A DNA stretch of 64,000 nucleotides, from positions 2,921,399-2,985,398 of the forward strand of contig VXAY01006780.1 of the NCBI GenBank assembly GCA_013399855.1. The letters run 5' to 3'. Source of the stretch: Oxyruncus cristatus. Its lineage: Eukaryota; Chordata; Aves; Passeriformes; Cotingidae. Numbering within the stretch: position 1 is the first letter of the stretch; each line of letters opens with the position of its first letter. Positions 13,740 to 26,879 of this stretch are shown here, one piece after another. The notes below the pieces were generated by a model, which was not told the DNA's origin, did not search any database, and saw nothing but the letters and a program-made list of their open reading frames with translations. The position numbers and the translations under genes were made by a program.

Positions 13740-14480
13740 AAATAAAGAGCAGAGAGGTTCGGTGCACACTTTTGATTTCAAATGCTAATTTCATTTTAAT
13801 AGTAAGCAGCTTGTTTAAGAAGTAAAAGTGGTTCTGAAACACAAAGGTGCTTGGATGTTGTTATAACTAAAATGGGGCTGATCTCTAGGTTTTTAACAAT
13901 TTGGTAACAAGAAAAACTGGTCACATGCTGGGACATTTTATGCCAAGTCTCAGCCGGAGCAAAATTTTATGGCTGAGTTATAAACCCTTGAAAATAAAGG
14001 TTTATAATAGAAATGCTGACAGACCCTTAATTATAGCAGCACTAGCGGGCACTGTTGTAATAAGGCCCACATATTTTCCTCTTTGATCATTATTTATAGG
14101 ATGCATTGGAAATCATCCCATTTACAACTGTATGCCCGCTCAGTTAGGTGGAGTTTTATCCATTAAGAAAGGGAAATACAAAGTCGGCTGCTGAAGAAAG
14201 CCAGGGGCTTTACCTCCTGGCGTTCCCGCAGCATTCCAGCCCCAGGCTTCAGGCAGTGACTAATGCCTTTACTCCGCTGGTTTGTATAAGAGGTTGAAGT
14301 TCAGGCTGGTGCAGTGCAGCATTCCCCGGGACCTGCTGCCTCTTTAGGCAGGCGATTAATCACTTGATCGATAGACCATATGATTAGGCACTAATAGCTG
14401 ATAGGAGGAGAGAATAAACAACCATAAATTTGCTTTGTACTGAGTAATCCAAGTGTAAGAGAGGTCAGATAATGGCCACA
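13740..14480. promoter_or_regulatory. Candidate conserved non-coding block
   Basis: Repeat-free intron carries TTTGATCATTATTTATAGG, GCGATTAATCACTTGATCG and TTAATTATAGC motifs. It has no coding signal and no recognised repeat family. Confidence 0.25.
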
Positions 14481-15070
14481 TAAGGTCATGTTGCCTAAGG
14501 AGCCCATATGGAAAAGATGGAAGATACATACATTTTTAAATATCTTCAATTATTATTGTATTGCTGGACAGGATTTGGGTTGCTGATGTGCTCCTATCCA
14601 GGATCATGGGAGGCTGTCGTGTTTCAATGTAGGCTGGTAGCAAACATCGACAGCCGTTTCCACATCAAGTCAAAAAAAAAGTCAAAAACCTCACATCGTG
14701 TGATGATTTCAAACTAAGCTTCTGCATCAGCTGAGGTGGGTGTAGGATCACTGGAAGGCACTGGGAGGTCTAGGTACTTGGCTCCCAAACCACTACAGGA
14801 CCTGTGTCCCCTGTTTTGTCCCCACTGAGTCCAGCTCTCCACGAGGTGCAGGTTCCAGCCCCGGTACCACAGCGCCTGGGCAGGATGCTGGGCAGAAAAG
14901 CTGCCTTCAAAGGGCCATAAATCTCTGGCTCCCCACCCCCTCACCTCCATCCCTGCCTCCTGTCTTTTCTAAGGCTCTCTTCTTCCCCTGCATAAAAAAT
15001 GGGCTTTTCAGGACTCAAGATGCAAACCAGGTTTTACAGCCTTTCTGGGTTTCTGGTTTTTTTCTTCCTC

Positions 15071-15072
15071 TT

Positions 15073-15102
<30 letters not shown>
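15071..15102. repeat. Poly-T tract
   Basis: More than 30 bases are almost uninterrupted T (a single C at 15,079-15,080), followed by ACAGTAAAC. It forms the left border of the repeat-poor block that begins at about 15,110. Confidence 0.9.
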
Positions 15103-15105
<3 letters not shown>

Positions 15106-15109
15106 GTAA

Positions 15110-15530
15110 ACGCACCCTTTGTCTATGGCAACGAATTTGAGCCGAAACAAAAATGGCTGGTTAAAAAGAAGAAAAAAATACTTCAGTCACCCCAAACAAA
15201 GGCGAGGAGTTTACAAACCTTCCCCGTCAGCGCCTGGATGCAGGCAAAGTACTTACTTCATTAAGTTGAAACAAAACTCGGCCAGTAAAACCGTCAGCTC
15301 CATCCGAGACAACCGCGGGCCCCTTGCAGCACGTTCCCGACTGACCATCAGCAGACTATGGAAATCGCTTTTTTCTGCCAAACAATTGCGGGGATAAATG
15401 CCCTCCTTTATCTTTGGGCCTATTTCTAAACTCCCCTTTCTCAGTGACGGGACATTCATAGGCTGCAATCTGATTTTGTTGCTTCTCAGCATTAGTGGGA
15501 AAGTGCATTCCGGGCTGCCGGCTCTCCTGC
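15110..15530. promoter_or_regulatory. Candidate conserved non-coding block
   Basis: This unique sequence between a poly-T tract and an unremarkable intron retains several CpGs (CTCGGCC, CCGTCAG, CCGAGAC, CGCGGG, TCGC) and an AACAATTG SOX-like site near 15,380. CpG retention away from an island is the main reason for listing it. Confidence 0.27.
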
Positions 15531-15997
15531 CAACACTGATTCCTCCCTCTCCCCCTGCCCTGTGCATTAACTGTGAGCACGGGTGTGTGTACACACAGTC
15601 CCAGCATTCAAAACCAGGAGGTGAGGATGCTGTTTGCCTGGGTTATAAAACAAATCTGTGCTTCAGATAACACCAAGGCTCTTGAGGTTCAAAGAGACCG
15701 AGATTGGAGTGCTCCCACAATGTCAAGCAATTCAAAATCACTGGAGTGCTGCAAGGACTTTATGTACACTTGACTTTGGGAGTAGACCTAAATCACTGTG
15801 GCACTCCCAATTCCTTTTTTTTTCCCATTTTACAGGTGCAGCACAGCACAGACCATCCCAGTCCCTTGCTGCACCCACCCAAAGAGCAGCTCCTGATCCT
15901 CACGCTGACACAGATGAGTCCTTCGGGTCCTGCCCTGCCCTGCTTTGCTTTGGAAGAAAGGCTTCTCCCATTTAACAGAAATTGCTTCCCTGTGAAG

Positions 15998-16184
15998 GTG
16001 GAGAGGCCCTGACATGGGTTGCCCAAAGAAGCTGTGGCAGCCCATCCCTGGAAGTGTCCAAGGCCAGGTTGGATGGAGTTTGGAGCAACCTGGTCTAGTG
16101 GAATGTGTCCCTGCTCTGTGCAGGGGGTTAGAACACGATGAGCTTTAAGGTCCCTTCCAACTCAAACCATTCTAGGATTCTCTG
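15998..16184 (+). mobile_element. CR1 LINE fragment, 3' end
   Basis: It contains the CR1 series GGTTGCCCAAAGAAGCTGTGG, CATCCCTGGAAGTGTCCAAGG, TTGGAGCAACCTGGTCTAGTG, and TTTAAGGTCCCTTCCAAC, ending ACCATTCTAGGATTCT. It is 5'-truncated and diverged. Confidence 0.9.
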
Positions 16185-17994
16185 AAACATACTTTACTGG
16201 GAAGGCCATGTGCATACGTATTCAAGACAGGTCCTCAATAATTTGGAGGATAACACAAACATCAAGCACCAAGAAAGTGAAGTGCTTGGACCACAAGCAT
16301 AGTGACCTCCACCAGGGATGGACAGCTATACCTCCATTCTGCAAGGACTTCTGAGAATAACTGCAGTAATCAGAATAAAGTGTTGATTTGACCTAACAAG
16401 CACATTTTTATTTCTTTTCATACTTTTTAACTACAAAGCATTTTCCCTTGCAATACCTACTCTATTTCTTTTTCCTGCTCTGCAGGAGCATGTTGCTCAG
16501 AGAAGCGTCCCTGGCCAATCCTGCTATCACTCTCAGCCTGCAAAGGTGCAGCCTCTAGCTACAGAACTGAAGGTAAATCCTGCGCCTGACAAATACCTAC
16601 AAGTTTCACCTAACATCTTGATTTCCTGTTCACCTCTCCTGGCATTTTTTGTCACATCATACCTTGGCTTCACTGAGTTCTTCAGCAGAAACACAACTTT
16701 TATAACTACCTGTTACTCTCGCAAATAATATTCATGGATGTAATTCCATTTCCACCCACTGGTGCAGTTGTCTGGCTTATCCAGCCAGTGCATCCTCAGC
16801 CATCTGCTCTACATTTTAATTTTAAACCTTAACCTAAAAGGGAGTTTCCCGTGATAAAATCATTCAGAATCATCCAGTACTTATAAATAAATAGCAGAAA
16901 AAACTACAGTTATTAATAAAAATATGAAATATTACTGAACTGTGTGGCTGGACTAATTTCTCTCTAATCTTTTCAGTATTCCTCAGGAATTGGTGAGGGA
17001 AAGGCTATATACCTAAGTGCAGACCTCCCTCTTCCCACCCTTTACTCCCTTTGGTGGTTAAAGCAGCCAGAGCTGTTATCCTGCAATGTGAAATCTCACA
17101 TGCTCTTCAAGGATACTGACATTTATTTAATTAATTTTCCTCTCGAACTTACACAGTGGGCCTGTATTCAAACAGTGTGCATGAATAATGCAGATTTTAA
17201 AACCGCATTATTACAAAGGATGTCAAGTTCACACACTGTCAACACTAATAAACTCCCCAAAGTGCTAAAATCCAGGACACCCGTCCCCCCACCTCGTCCC
17301 TACATCCCTGTGGAAGGCGGTTGGCCGATGCATCAGCCCCCACTTTGTGCCTGGCCGCCAGCAAAGAGCCTCACGTGGAGCTGGAGGATGGGGACCGACC
17401 ACACCATCCCAGGGAAAAACACAACACTTTGGGCTTTCATATATATCCTCCCGGACTCAGCAGATCCCAAACCCATGTGTTTTCACAATATTGTTGCTGT
17501 GGTGGGACCCAGGGGGCTGTGCGGGGCAGGGGCGGCCCCGGCCCCTTCCCTGACCACTTGCAATCTAATTTAAGATACGGAAAAACAAGTGAGTGAGACA
17601 AACACTCGGAGGAATGGGGTAAGAGTAACAAGGTCACATTGCTATGCCAGCAACTATTGCCAAACTTGCAAACTATCTGCAAGTTATTTATATATAAAAT
17701 AATTAAAATCAGCTGTCCCATCCTGCCACCCTATCTCGCCGTCGCAGGTTTGCTCGTGCCTCGCACGCCATGCACTGGGATAATTTGGGAGCCATGGTGG
17801 AGGTGGCTGCAGGGACCACAGATGGGACCCACACAGGACAGTAGCTGGAACACGCTGGGGACATGCAGCCAACCTCTCCCCAGGCATGGGCTGGGTTAGC
17901 ACACCGAGGATCCGTGCAAAGAGGGTTTCCAGAGGCATGTAAGAGGTGCAGGGGTCAAGCATCCCCAGTCTGGTGACGACTCAATACTATTTGC
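16185..17994. other. Ordinary intron, no gene seen
   Basis: It is unique intron between two CR1 pieces. The GC-rich area at 17,270-17,560 gives several overlapping frames of up to 161 codons that look like composition artefacts. An AT-rich patch at 17,640-17,710 has ATTTATATATAAAATAATT. Confidence 0.55.
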
Positions 17995-18172
17995 AGAATC
18001 ACAGAATCATTAAGGTTGGAAAAGCCCTTTAAGATCGTCGAGTCCAACCACTTCCCCAGCACTGCCAAGCCCACCACTAAACCATGTTCCCTAGCACTAC
18101 ATCTACATGGTTTTTGAACACTTCCAGGGATGGTGATTTCCCCACTTCCCTGGGCAGCCTGTTCCAAAACTA
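17995..18172 (-). mobile_element. CR1 LINE fragment, 3' end, reverse orientation
   Basis: The plus strand reads AGAATCACAGAATCATTAAGG, GGAAAAGCCCTTTAAGATCG, GAGTCCAACC, CACTTCCAGGGATGGTGATT and GGGCAGCCTGTTCCA. This is the reverse complement of a CR1 tail of the younger avian type. It lies head-to-head with the plus-strand CR1 beginning about 450 bp to the right. Confidence 0.93.
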
Positions 18173-18617
18173 TCACTATTTTCAGAAAGTGAAACACATC
18201 AAAACAGCGAGTAGGATCCAGGAGCTGAACCTGAGCCATACCAATGAAAGAATAAAATATTCTCAGTGTCTGGCAGACTTGAGTGCTTTTGATGCCCTTT
18301 TCCCAACTCTGTGAAATACTTTCACCCCAGGCATCGTCCTGCATGAAAGCAAAATGCAGAGAGGAGTATGAATACTTCCTGAAGTGTCTGCTAAAGCACT
18401 AATAATGTTTAAGACTTTATATTCTACCAGCAGGTCTGAGATGCATTAACTACCCAAAGGACAGCCTTTCTTGGCCCAGCATTAGAGATTGACACCACCT
18501 GAAAATGTTTGACTCCCCTAGACTTAGTACAGATGAAAAATACCACAAAATCCCTGGATAAAATTCTGCCTCGGCATAGAGCTGTGGAAGTGTTTGGGAT
18601 TTTTTTCACACAAGCAA

Positions 18618-18890
18618 ATAGTGATAGGACAAGGGGAAATGGTTATAAACTAAAAGAAGAGAGATTTAGATTAGATGTTAAGAAGAAATTCTTTCCTCAG
18701 AGGGTGGTGAGGCACTGGCACAGGTTACCCAGAGAAGCTGTGGCTGCCCCATCCCTGGAAATGTTAAAGACTAGGTTGGATGGGGCTTGGAGCAACCAGG
18801 TCTAGTGGACGGTGTCTCTGCCCATGGCAGGGGGGTAGAACAAGAGGATTTTTAAGGTCCCTTCCAACCCAAACCATTCTGTGACTCTGT
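18618..18890 (+). mobile_element. CR1 LINE fragment, 3' UTR
   Basis: It carries GTGATAGGACAAGGGGAAATGG, TTAAGAAGAAATTCTTTCC, GAGGCACTGGCACAGGTT, GAAGCTGTGGCTGCCCCATC and the terminal AAGGTCCCTTCCAACCCAAA. This is one of the longest and best-preserved CR1 3' ends in the window. The 98-codon plus-strand open frame over it is not a gene. Confidence 0.95.
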
Positions 18891-20799
18891 AAAGTGCACT
18901 ATGCCCCAGAGGGGCTGTGCATAGTGCTGTCAGCCACACACAGACACCTCCCCTTCTCCCAACATTTCTAACGCATCCATGATATTGATATCATTGTCAC
19001 AGCGCAGATCAGCTGTTCCACCTGGGTGTCACCTACTTTCCTTTGCTTTCTAACAGGCAGCAGAGCCACCTTCCCAGGTAGCAGAGAGTCAGCTGAGTAG
19101 CTGCATTTCAACCAGGGCAGATAAGAAGAGATCAGGATGGCAAGAGGTCATCCTTGGGGACATCCCTGATCTCTGTCCCGGGCATGAGGTCATCCTGATC
19201 CTACTGCTTCTCTCACAGTGTCTCCTGCCCTTACTTGACATGTGTCAGGAGCGGGAAATGCCACAGGCAAACGTCACAAGTGTCCAAACAGCTTTCCAGC
19301 AGTGAAATGTCCTGGCAGAGGACTGTGGCCTCTCTGCCTTCCACATCCCACCTGGCCCCAGCCCAACTCCAGTGCTTCCTGCTAGTTAAAGGGTATTGAG
19401 CTGTTTTCCAGAAGCATTGAGAGTGAAGGGCTTTGCTGAGTCGATTTTGAAAATAATCAATGTACTGGACATGCTCGATTTTTCTACAACATGTGAGAGT
19501 GCCGTGTGATGGCAGAAAGTTTGAGAGTGACAGCTCAGTCCTTAATGCTCTGAGAACCACAGGCTGGCCCCGTGCGAGACACACGATGCAGACACATAGT
19601 GAGACAGGATGTCTTCCCACAGAAAGACCAAGTAAATAGTGTATAATGACAGGATTTCTATTATTGATGCTTCAGCAAATCCTCTTGGATCCTCGGAGGA
19701 TCAATTAATCATTGGGATTGTCAACACCCAACTCCATGTTCTAAGTTTTTGCCATCCAACTCTCCCATCCTCCCCTACACACAAATGATGCCGGGGGCAC
19801 GGTGCCAAACGAAGCGGAAAAAGAAAGAAGGGGAAAGAAAGCTCTGAACAGAGAGGCTGTTGTCAGGACTGGACCCTGGCGTTGGCGAGGAAGATCAAAT
19901 GCAGCTGCCCCCATGGCTGCATGTGGTTAAGCCCGCCGTGCCTGAGGGCAGGCGGGATGGGGAGCAGCCAGGCAGCCTACGACGGGCACAGATAATTAAA
20001 TCATCCGATTGCCGGGCAGGCCACATTAAGAAGCTCATCGGTTTGCATGTGGCCCCTTGCTGTGGCCACCCGTGAGCTAAGTCTTGCCTAGATGCTAGTA
20101 GACAATTAAGACAAATTGTATGGCTGAAGATCAGACTAGAGCACTGCCAATGCCCTTGCCTGGAAGCTCCGCCGAAGAATGAGGGCACATGTGTGTGGGA
20201 ACCAAGGCTCGGAAGAGAGCTTTTAATGAACAACGTGCCAACACTTGTTGCCAGAACACACTCTTCATTTCAGCTCTTGGAGAAAACAAAACCCTTAAAA
20301 CCAGAGTTTACTACATTTCACTGATCTTCAATATGGCTGGAACTTCAGGATGCTTCTCCTCAAGCTAAGTTTGTATCAGTGAAAATATGCTTCTTGTTAA
20401 AGAAACTATTTAAAATGTGGAATCTAAAATCAAGCAAAAATAGCAGACAGTATGTTCAGCTTCAAAATTGGCTTGCACTCAACCAAGTATACCATAAACA
20501 GAAGGCAGAACTGACTATTTTTATCTTAACAGCCCTTGGGTGATTAAAATTTGGGGCCAGAATAAACAATTTTTTTCCCCATTCCTTGCAAGAGAATATG
20601 TGACATGGGCTTGGAGTCCTTTCTAATTTTTTAACTCCCTTCCTAGCTATTAGTTGTTTGCATTAGAAATGTTCCCATGTACCCAACAGCATAAAGGCTG
20701 CATTGCAGCAGGCACGGTACGAATTATAGGAACACACAGACCACTGTGCCCTGCAGAGATTACAGTGCAAGATAAGCCAAAGACAACAACAAAGTGCTA
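18891..20799. other. Ordinary intron, no gene seen
   Basis: No repeat family or coding exon was recognised. A CpG-bearing stretch lies at about 19,790-20,060, with GGATCAATTAATCATTGG just to its left. Confidence 0.5.
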
Positions 20800-21470
20800 A
20801 GAGGGAGCAGGTGAAAAGTTAACAGGGAGAGGAATGCAAAGATCCACAGCATATGGAATTTTTCTTTACGAGGTGTAGTGTCACAGACAACCCCTGCAGC
20901 CCAAAGACACCTGGGAGATGAGGGCCCTAAGGATGCACCCAGGAGGGAGAGGACCAGATGATATCAGGGAAGGTGATGGGTAAGGAAGACACAGAGGGAA
21001 TCTGAATCAAGTGGCAAGGAAGGCTGGAGGAGAGAGAAGGGAGAGGGGGCAGGGCAAAGGAGATTGTTCAATAGACGTGCAAGTGCTAAGGGAGAGCATG
21101 GCTGGGAGATGCTTTGAGAGCATAACCAGGGTCAAAGGCCAGGGATAAGATCAAGCACCAGTGTGAGACAGAGTAGCTGGAAGAGACTGAGAAAATCCAG
21201 GCCACAGAATTTACAGCTTTGCATCAGCCGGGACTAGCAAAAAAGAGCAATCATGTGTTGAGGGATGGGCAAGGCAAGAGACGGGGAGGTACAAATTGTT
21301 TGCACGTTTGTGGAACAAGAAGTTAAAGATGGAGCTCAGGTTTTGGCCATCCGTTGGCAGTGGTTCCAGCAACTGGAGGACGGAGAAGAAGCGGTGATGG
21401 GAAGAGGAGGAAGCAAGAAAGTCACTTGTGATGGTGTTAAATAATGCTGATGGTTTAACTGCTTCTGCAG
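20800..21470. other. Purine-rich block (G+A on the plus strand)
   Basis: About 670 bp is dominated by GGAGAGAAGGGAGAGG-type sequence on the plus strand, so it is pyrimidine-rich on the NFIA sense strand. No repeat unit, element or gene is recognised. It could be an old decayed repeat or a polypurine region. Confidence 0.55.
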
Positions 21471-24400
21471 AAGTCGCTATGGAAAGGCATTGAGGGGAGG
21501 GAGGCAGAGCAGGATGGGAGCAATGGTCTGGTTATAACGGGAGCTGAAAACATGGAAGCAGAAGTAAATGATCTGGAAGAAGGTGTAGAGGAGGAAGCCT
21601 ATATGGGGATATTGGGACACCTCCAACACAAGGGGATGAGAAGTTCTGACACTTACTGAGATCTCTATAGCAGATATTTGGGGATCTCTGCAGCAGCAGC
21701 CCTCAGATTTGTTGGCATACAATCCACTGTTAAACCTCAACACTTCCTCAGCCCTTCATGAATGTGACCCCCCATCTTTTCATTACAAACTACACATTTT
21801 AGTACTTAACATGTGAACACTACAGTTCATGTTTCAGTGTAGGAACTACTGAGTCCTCCTGTGAGGAACACCCCAGCAATATTTATTTATAAACAAGTAA
21901 AACGAAAGGTTTCCTGAAAAGATCTCTTAAAAGCTGCACAGAGGTCCAAAATTATATCAAACAGATATGATATACAGGAGGCTCAAAGAGTTCTCAGTCA
22001 AGCCACCTGAGAGAGGAGACACCTGTGTTTCTGAATAACATTATATTCTCACATTTATAATCATAAGTAGGGAGGGGAATTATCCAACAAACTCTTTTTT
22101 CCTCATCCTTGTCTTTCTTACTCCACACGCTGATCATCTTTACTCAAACCCATTCAAATCTGTGTTATTATTTTTGCTTCTTTTAATCATTGTTCCGCAC
22201 TTACACCTCCAGCTCAGGGCTATTCCTCCAGTTTAGCATGTTCCCATTCGCATGGTGTCAGCAGAAAGGGTTTCTAACTCCAGAAAAGCCGTTGCATATG
22301 CAATAAACAAATAGCCTTTGACATCCTGGTTAATTATATCAGTTAGCAACAATCTCACATGCATGAATGCTGTGCTAATGAAAACACTTTGGCATGCAAA
22401 GCAGGACCGATCAAGACATTGAAGTGTCCAAACCTGCAACTATAAGCAGCACAACCCACGAAATATAACAGGACTTCGTAGCTACATTTAGGAGGAGCAT
22501 GGATGGATGGCAACATGGTAAGGCCAGACTCTACACAAGGCACAGTATGAGCCTTAGGTTCTGACCAGATTGATTTCACGGAAAGGGAGTTAAGAAATTA
22601 AGAATATAATCCTGCAGCATTGGTGAAAATGACAACATAGATTTTGATATGGGTATAGCCAGAGATGAAGGCATCTTATCAATACAGTATCTCTTTGTCT
22701 TCTATGAAGCACTGGCTTAAGCTCCCTGAGAAGAGCAAGGACCAACCATGCCTCTCAAACTCCCCAAACCATGAATCCCCAAACTCCTGAGTCTCATTAT
22801 CCATTCTCCTGCACTCCAGCTGAGCTAGACACAAAGCAGGACCTCCATCCTGGGGACTTCTTCTGCAGTCCTCTTACCTCCCCATCACAGTGGTCCACCT
22901 TCACCAAGGCTCCCAGCAGCCAAGCAGAGGAGCCTCAAGCCTTCCCCACCACTATTCCAGGATCACTCCAAAAAAGATCTTCTTGTGACAACCACATTTC
23001 AACCTGAGGAGCAGCTGGGTGGCCAGGCTCCATCTCCCACCCCAGAAGCCAGCTCAGTGCCTCAGCCCCGGCACACATGTGCTGCACAGATGGACGCGGA
23101 GTGCACGCTGCTGTGGCAAGCCCTGTGTGTGCTCCCTACACACTCGCTGTGCAACCAATTTGTATGTTTACCACAGCCCTTTGTCCAAGACTTCTGAATG
23201 TCTGCAGCCAAAAACATGGCGAAATGGAAAAAAATGGAGGTGAAAAACCCCAGGAGGCATGTGCAAGGAAGGTGACCTAAATGCGGTGACTGCCAACACC
23301 TTTTGCATTCACGTGGTCCAGAGCCTTTTTGCAGCTGGATGAGGATATGGGGACAGTGCTGACTTCCCTGATGTCTCCATCTCTTTGGCTAAACCAAACC
23401 CTTTTTCATTTTTAGCCTCTCCTCTTTCAGCTACCCAGGCTCATTCCTCTAGCCCCTAGCATGGTACATGCCTATCCAAATCAAAAAACCATAGTCTTTG
23501 GAGACCAGGTCTCCTTCCATCCAGCAACACTAGGCAGAGCTAACCACAGCCTTAATGTACTGACAGTTAAACTGCTTTTATCTCTTTTCTTTTCCACAAA
23601 GTTCTCACACAATAATCCCCTGTCATATTTTTTACCAATAAAATATATGAATAGCTAATCTAGTGGCTAACTACAGTGATACGGGATCTTCCCTTGTAAT
23701 GAGTTCCACAGTGAAATAACAAAATCCCTATCAATGACAATCTTTTTACGGCTGTTAGGAAGACTATCTCTATCCAGATGCTTGCCATCAATTTGGTTTT
23801 GACTCCCTTGTCCCCTCGTATGACAGAGAAAATGGACTATCCCTAAATTTAGGACACAAAAAAGATTACCAGTCATTTAACAACAGAAAACTTCCCGTAC
23901 ATTGTCTAGCCTAGAGACATCCAAGCACCAAAGCCTAGGAATGCTCTTACCCACCTCCTTTTAGCCACATATAAACCCCACACACTGCAAAAGAGAAGTT
24001 CTTAATTAAAATTGGCACTTCTGAGCTTGCAGTTGGTGGCAGATCCCTTCTCCAGTAAATGACATCGTGTTGCACTGTGGCAGCACGAGAGTGCCACGGA
24101 GGCTATGAGCAAGCCTGTGTTGGGTTTTGGCACTGGTCTAGCAATCCTAAAAAGCTGTTTGGTGTTTACAAAGCAAGGCTGAGCTGTGCCCAGTGCCCCG
24201 ACACGCTGGGCAGGGAGAGGGAGTGTGGATGCTCCAGGCCATGTGCTGGGAAGCGAGCAGCAGGCAGTGATTCCCACCATCAGCAGTACTGCCAACACTC
24301 GGGCAGCAAAATTTAAAAAGGATTTAAAAAGTGCCCAAAATTACAAAAGGATTTTTAAAGTGCCAAAACCATGGTTTGGTGTCTATAGACTTCTTCATTT

Positions 24401-25805
24401 GCTGGATACTTCAGCCCCACTCATCCGTCCCCTTTCTCCTTCACCTTTCCCATTCCCTAACGGCTCCTGTAAAGTTGTGCATAAATGGTTGTAGTCCGAA
24501 AAACCACAGCCATGGGTAGACCTTATGCTGCTGGAGATTTCCCAAGGATGGAGATGGCTGTGGGGCTTGGGCAGGAGGACATGGGGTTGAGGCTTAGGCC
24601 AGCACACTAAGGGGTCCCATGGAAGGCAAATCCCAAAGGGCTGGAAGGGGACTAAAGAGGTCTTGGAGAGCTGAGCAAGGAGATCTTCCAGATCACAGAA
24701 AGAAACTTTCGTGCAAACTACATCATAAAAAGCCCTGTACAGACTCCACCCTTGCCAGTGGGCTTGGGGAGATGAAGGCTGATGATGAGGACCTAGAGCA
24801 AGGCCAGCACCTTGAGGAGAGGTCACCCTCCCAACGAGCCCAGCTCGCACTTCTACTGATGTCAAATAAACAGGGACAAGGGGAGCCCTGAGTAGCCTGA
24901 GTAGTCCCAGCCCAGGTGCAGGTGGGTTCTCCTGCACAGAAAGTGTTTTTGAGGCTTTGCCAATATTGCAAAACCACGGTGTAAGCTGGGGGAGAAACTG
25001 AAATCCTGTAGCGGTCAGCATGGCGCTGTGCTCACAGAGCTGAAGGAGGCTGTTGTGCCATTCCCTGCTTTGGGCCACATCTTCCCAAACCCCTTTCACA
25101 TCAGACAGATGCTTCTGCTTATGGTTTCGTAGGCAACACAAGAACCTAAAGCACTTGGGAGGATGGTGGCTTATTACAGCAGGAACTTGGGTTCTCCAGA
25201 GGTAATTTACTGCAGGGAAGGACTTCCCGGCCGTGGCCAGACCAGGAGGACTTTTAAATTACTTTCTTTATGTACCCTGCTCTGGAGACTGGACTAGTCA
25301 TGCATCATTGCAACAGCTCTTCTGAGTCCCAGATTGCCAGGTCATCGGGCGAGGTGGTTGCAAATGCCATGCCACTATCTCAACAGGGGAACACTTAAGG
25401 AAGGTTCATCCTAATTAATTAAAATTTTGAATTTAAAGTGAATTAATTAAACTGCATTAAATCCCTGTGTAAACTCGTCACTCAGACTTTGAAGTGTCTT
25501 TATTAAATTGCTAAAGCAAAATTCAACTAAACTAAATTAAGGCTGTTTCATTTCTAAATGACAGTGTCCACACGAGGATGTAATGCAGTTTAGGTAATCC
25601 ACTTTAAAAGTTATTTCACATCCATTTCATTTGTCCCCGTGTAGACAAGCCTAAGGAATCCCGTCGCTCATGAGCCTGTGTACAAATATGGGTAACAACA
25701 GGACCTTTTTGAGATTGCCTTTTTAGGAGATTATTTCCAAATATCCTCATGGGCAAGGGAGCAAAGAATTGATTGAGTAAAGAGGGACTTTCTACAGGGC
25801 ACGGA
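21471..25805. other. Ordinary intron, no gene seen
   Basis: It holds one possible ancient LINE remnant (23,690-23,880). Otherwise it has unique DNA with GC-rich patches around 24,150-24,260 and 24,520-24,900, the latter giving a 248-codon minus-strand frame without recognisable domains. AATTAATT-rich sequence at 25,410-25,450 is the only notable AT motif cluster. Confidence 0.5.
23690..23880 (-). mobile_element. Possible ancient CR1/L3-like LINE remnant
   Basis: Read on the minus strand it contains CTGTGGAACTCATTACAAGG, a phrase typical of older CR1/L3 LINE 3' regions (CTGTGGAACTCATTGCC type). GACAAGGGAGTCAAAACC lies on the side where older LINE sequence would be expected. The match is partial and much decayed, so another origin is possible. 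Confidence 0.35.
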
Positions 25806-26072
25806 GTGACAGGACAAGGAGGAATGGCTTTAAACTGAAAAAGGGCAGTTTGAATTAGATATTGGGAAGAAATTCTTGCCTTTAAGAGTGGTGAGGCCCT
25901 GGTACAGGTTGTCCAGAGATGCTGTGGCTGCCCCATCCCGGGAAATGTCCAAGGCCAGGTTGGATGAGGCTTGGAGCAACCTGGTCTAGTGTCCCTGCTC
26001 ATTGAAAAAAAGTGGAACGAGATGATTTTTGAGTTCTGTTACGACCAAAACCATTCTGTGATCCTATGATTT
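25806..26072 (+). mobile_element. CR1 LINE fragment, 3' UTR
   Basis: It has the same architecture as the copy at 18.6 kb: GTGACAGGACAAGGAGGAATGG, GGGAAGAAATTCTTGCC, GTGGTGAGGCCCTGGTACAGG, GCTGTGGCTGCCCCATCC, GGAGCAACCTGGTCTAGTG, ending CCATTCTGTGATCCTATGA. There is moderate decay near the end. Confidence 0.95.
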
Positions 26073-26812
26073 TCAGTGGGACCAGGGCAGGGAAGGACAG
26101 CACTCACCTCTGGGCTTACAGCACTCAGTGGGACAAACATCCCTGGCTTATCCCTACATTTGGGAGATACGGATGAAACAGTGTAAATGAGGAAAATGGA
26201 GATGGCTGAGCATGTTATCTGTAGTAGGTACAATAGTTCACAAGTCACAATGACATTGCCACTGAGAGATGCAGAGACATTCCCTATCCTATCAAAGCTG
26301 CCGAGTAGGATGGGGGAGCAGCCCTCGTACCCCTTCACCACCTGAGGCTGTACCCACAGTCTCTTGGCAGCAAGGAGACGACTATGGCTGAATTTGACAA
26401 AGTTGATGGATTAGGGGCATCCATAGAGCCCACTGTGATCAGCACAAGGGAGTCCATGGGACGGCAGCACTGAGGGTGTTCTCTCAGCCAGCAGAGCCAC
26501 AATCCCTCAGCTTTGCAGAGAAGAGCCATCAATGTGCAAAAATACATTTGGGAGGAGCTGAGAGAAAGCCCCAGGGGGCCCAGGTTTGAGAAGGGCCCTG
26601 CTGTCCCCAGGCTCTGAGGAGCTACAGAAGGCGAAGGGTTAAGGCAGCGCTGTGGTTTACAGTTTAGTAGCAGCAGCAGCAGACCTTCACAGGGAGGCTG
26701 GAGAGGCTGGAATAACTGCTGGCTGGAGCTGCAGCATGTCCAGAGGCAATGGCAATAAAACCAGAGTGGATTACATCCCTTTAGAAATCCTCCAGGGGGA
26801 GGGGAGAATACG

Positions 26813-26856
26813 GAAAAAAAAAAAAAAAGAAAACAAGAGAATAAAAAAAAAAAAAG
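26813..26856. repeat. A-rich tract
   Basis: Two A-runs of about a dozen bases each are separated by GAAAACAAGAGAATA. On the minus strand this gives the Phe-rich section of a long open frame that should not be taken for a gene. Confidence 0.85.
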
Positions 26857-26879
26857 GGAACACCAGAAAGCGCAAACCA

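Noticed and set aside
24395..25141. A 248-codon minus-strand open frame
   Set aside because: GC-rich intron composition explains it. I see no family similarity and no supporting signals.
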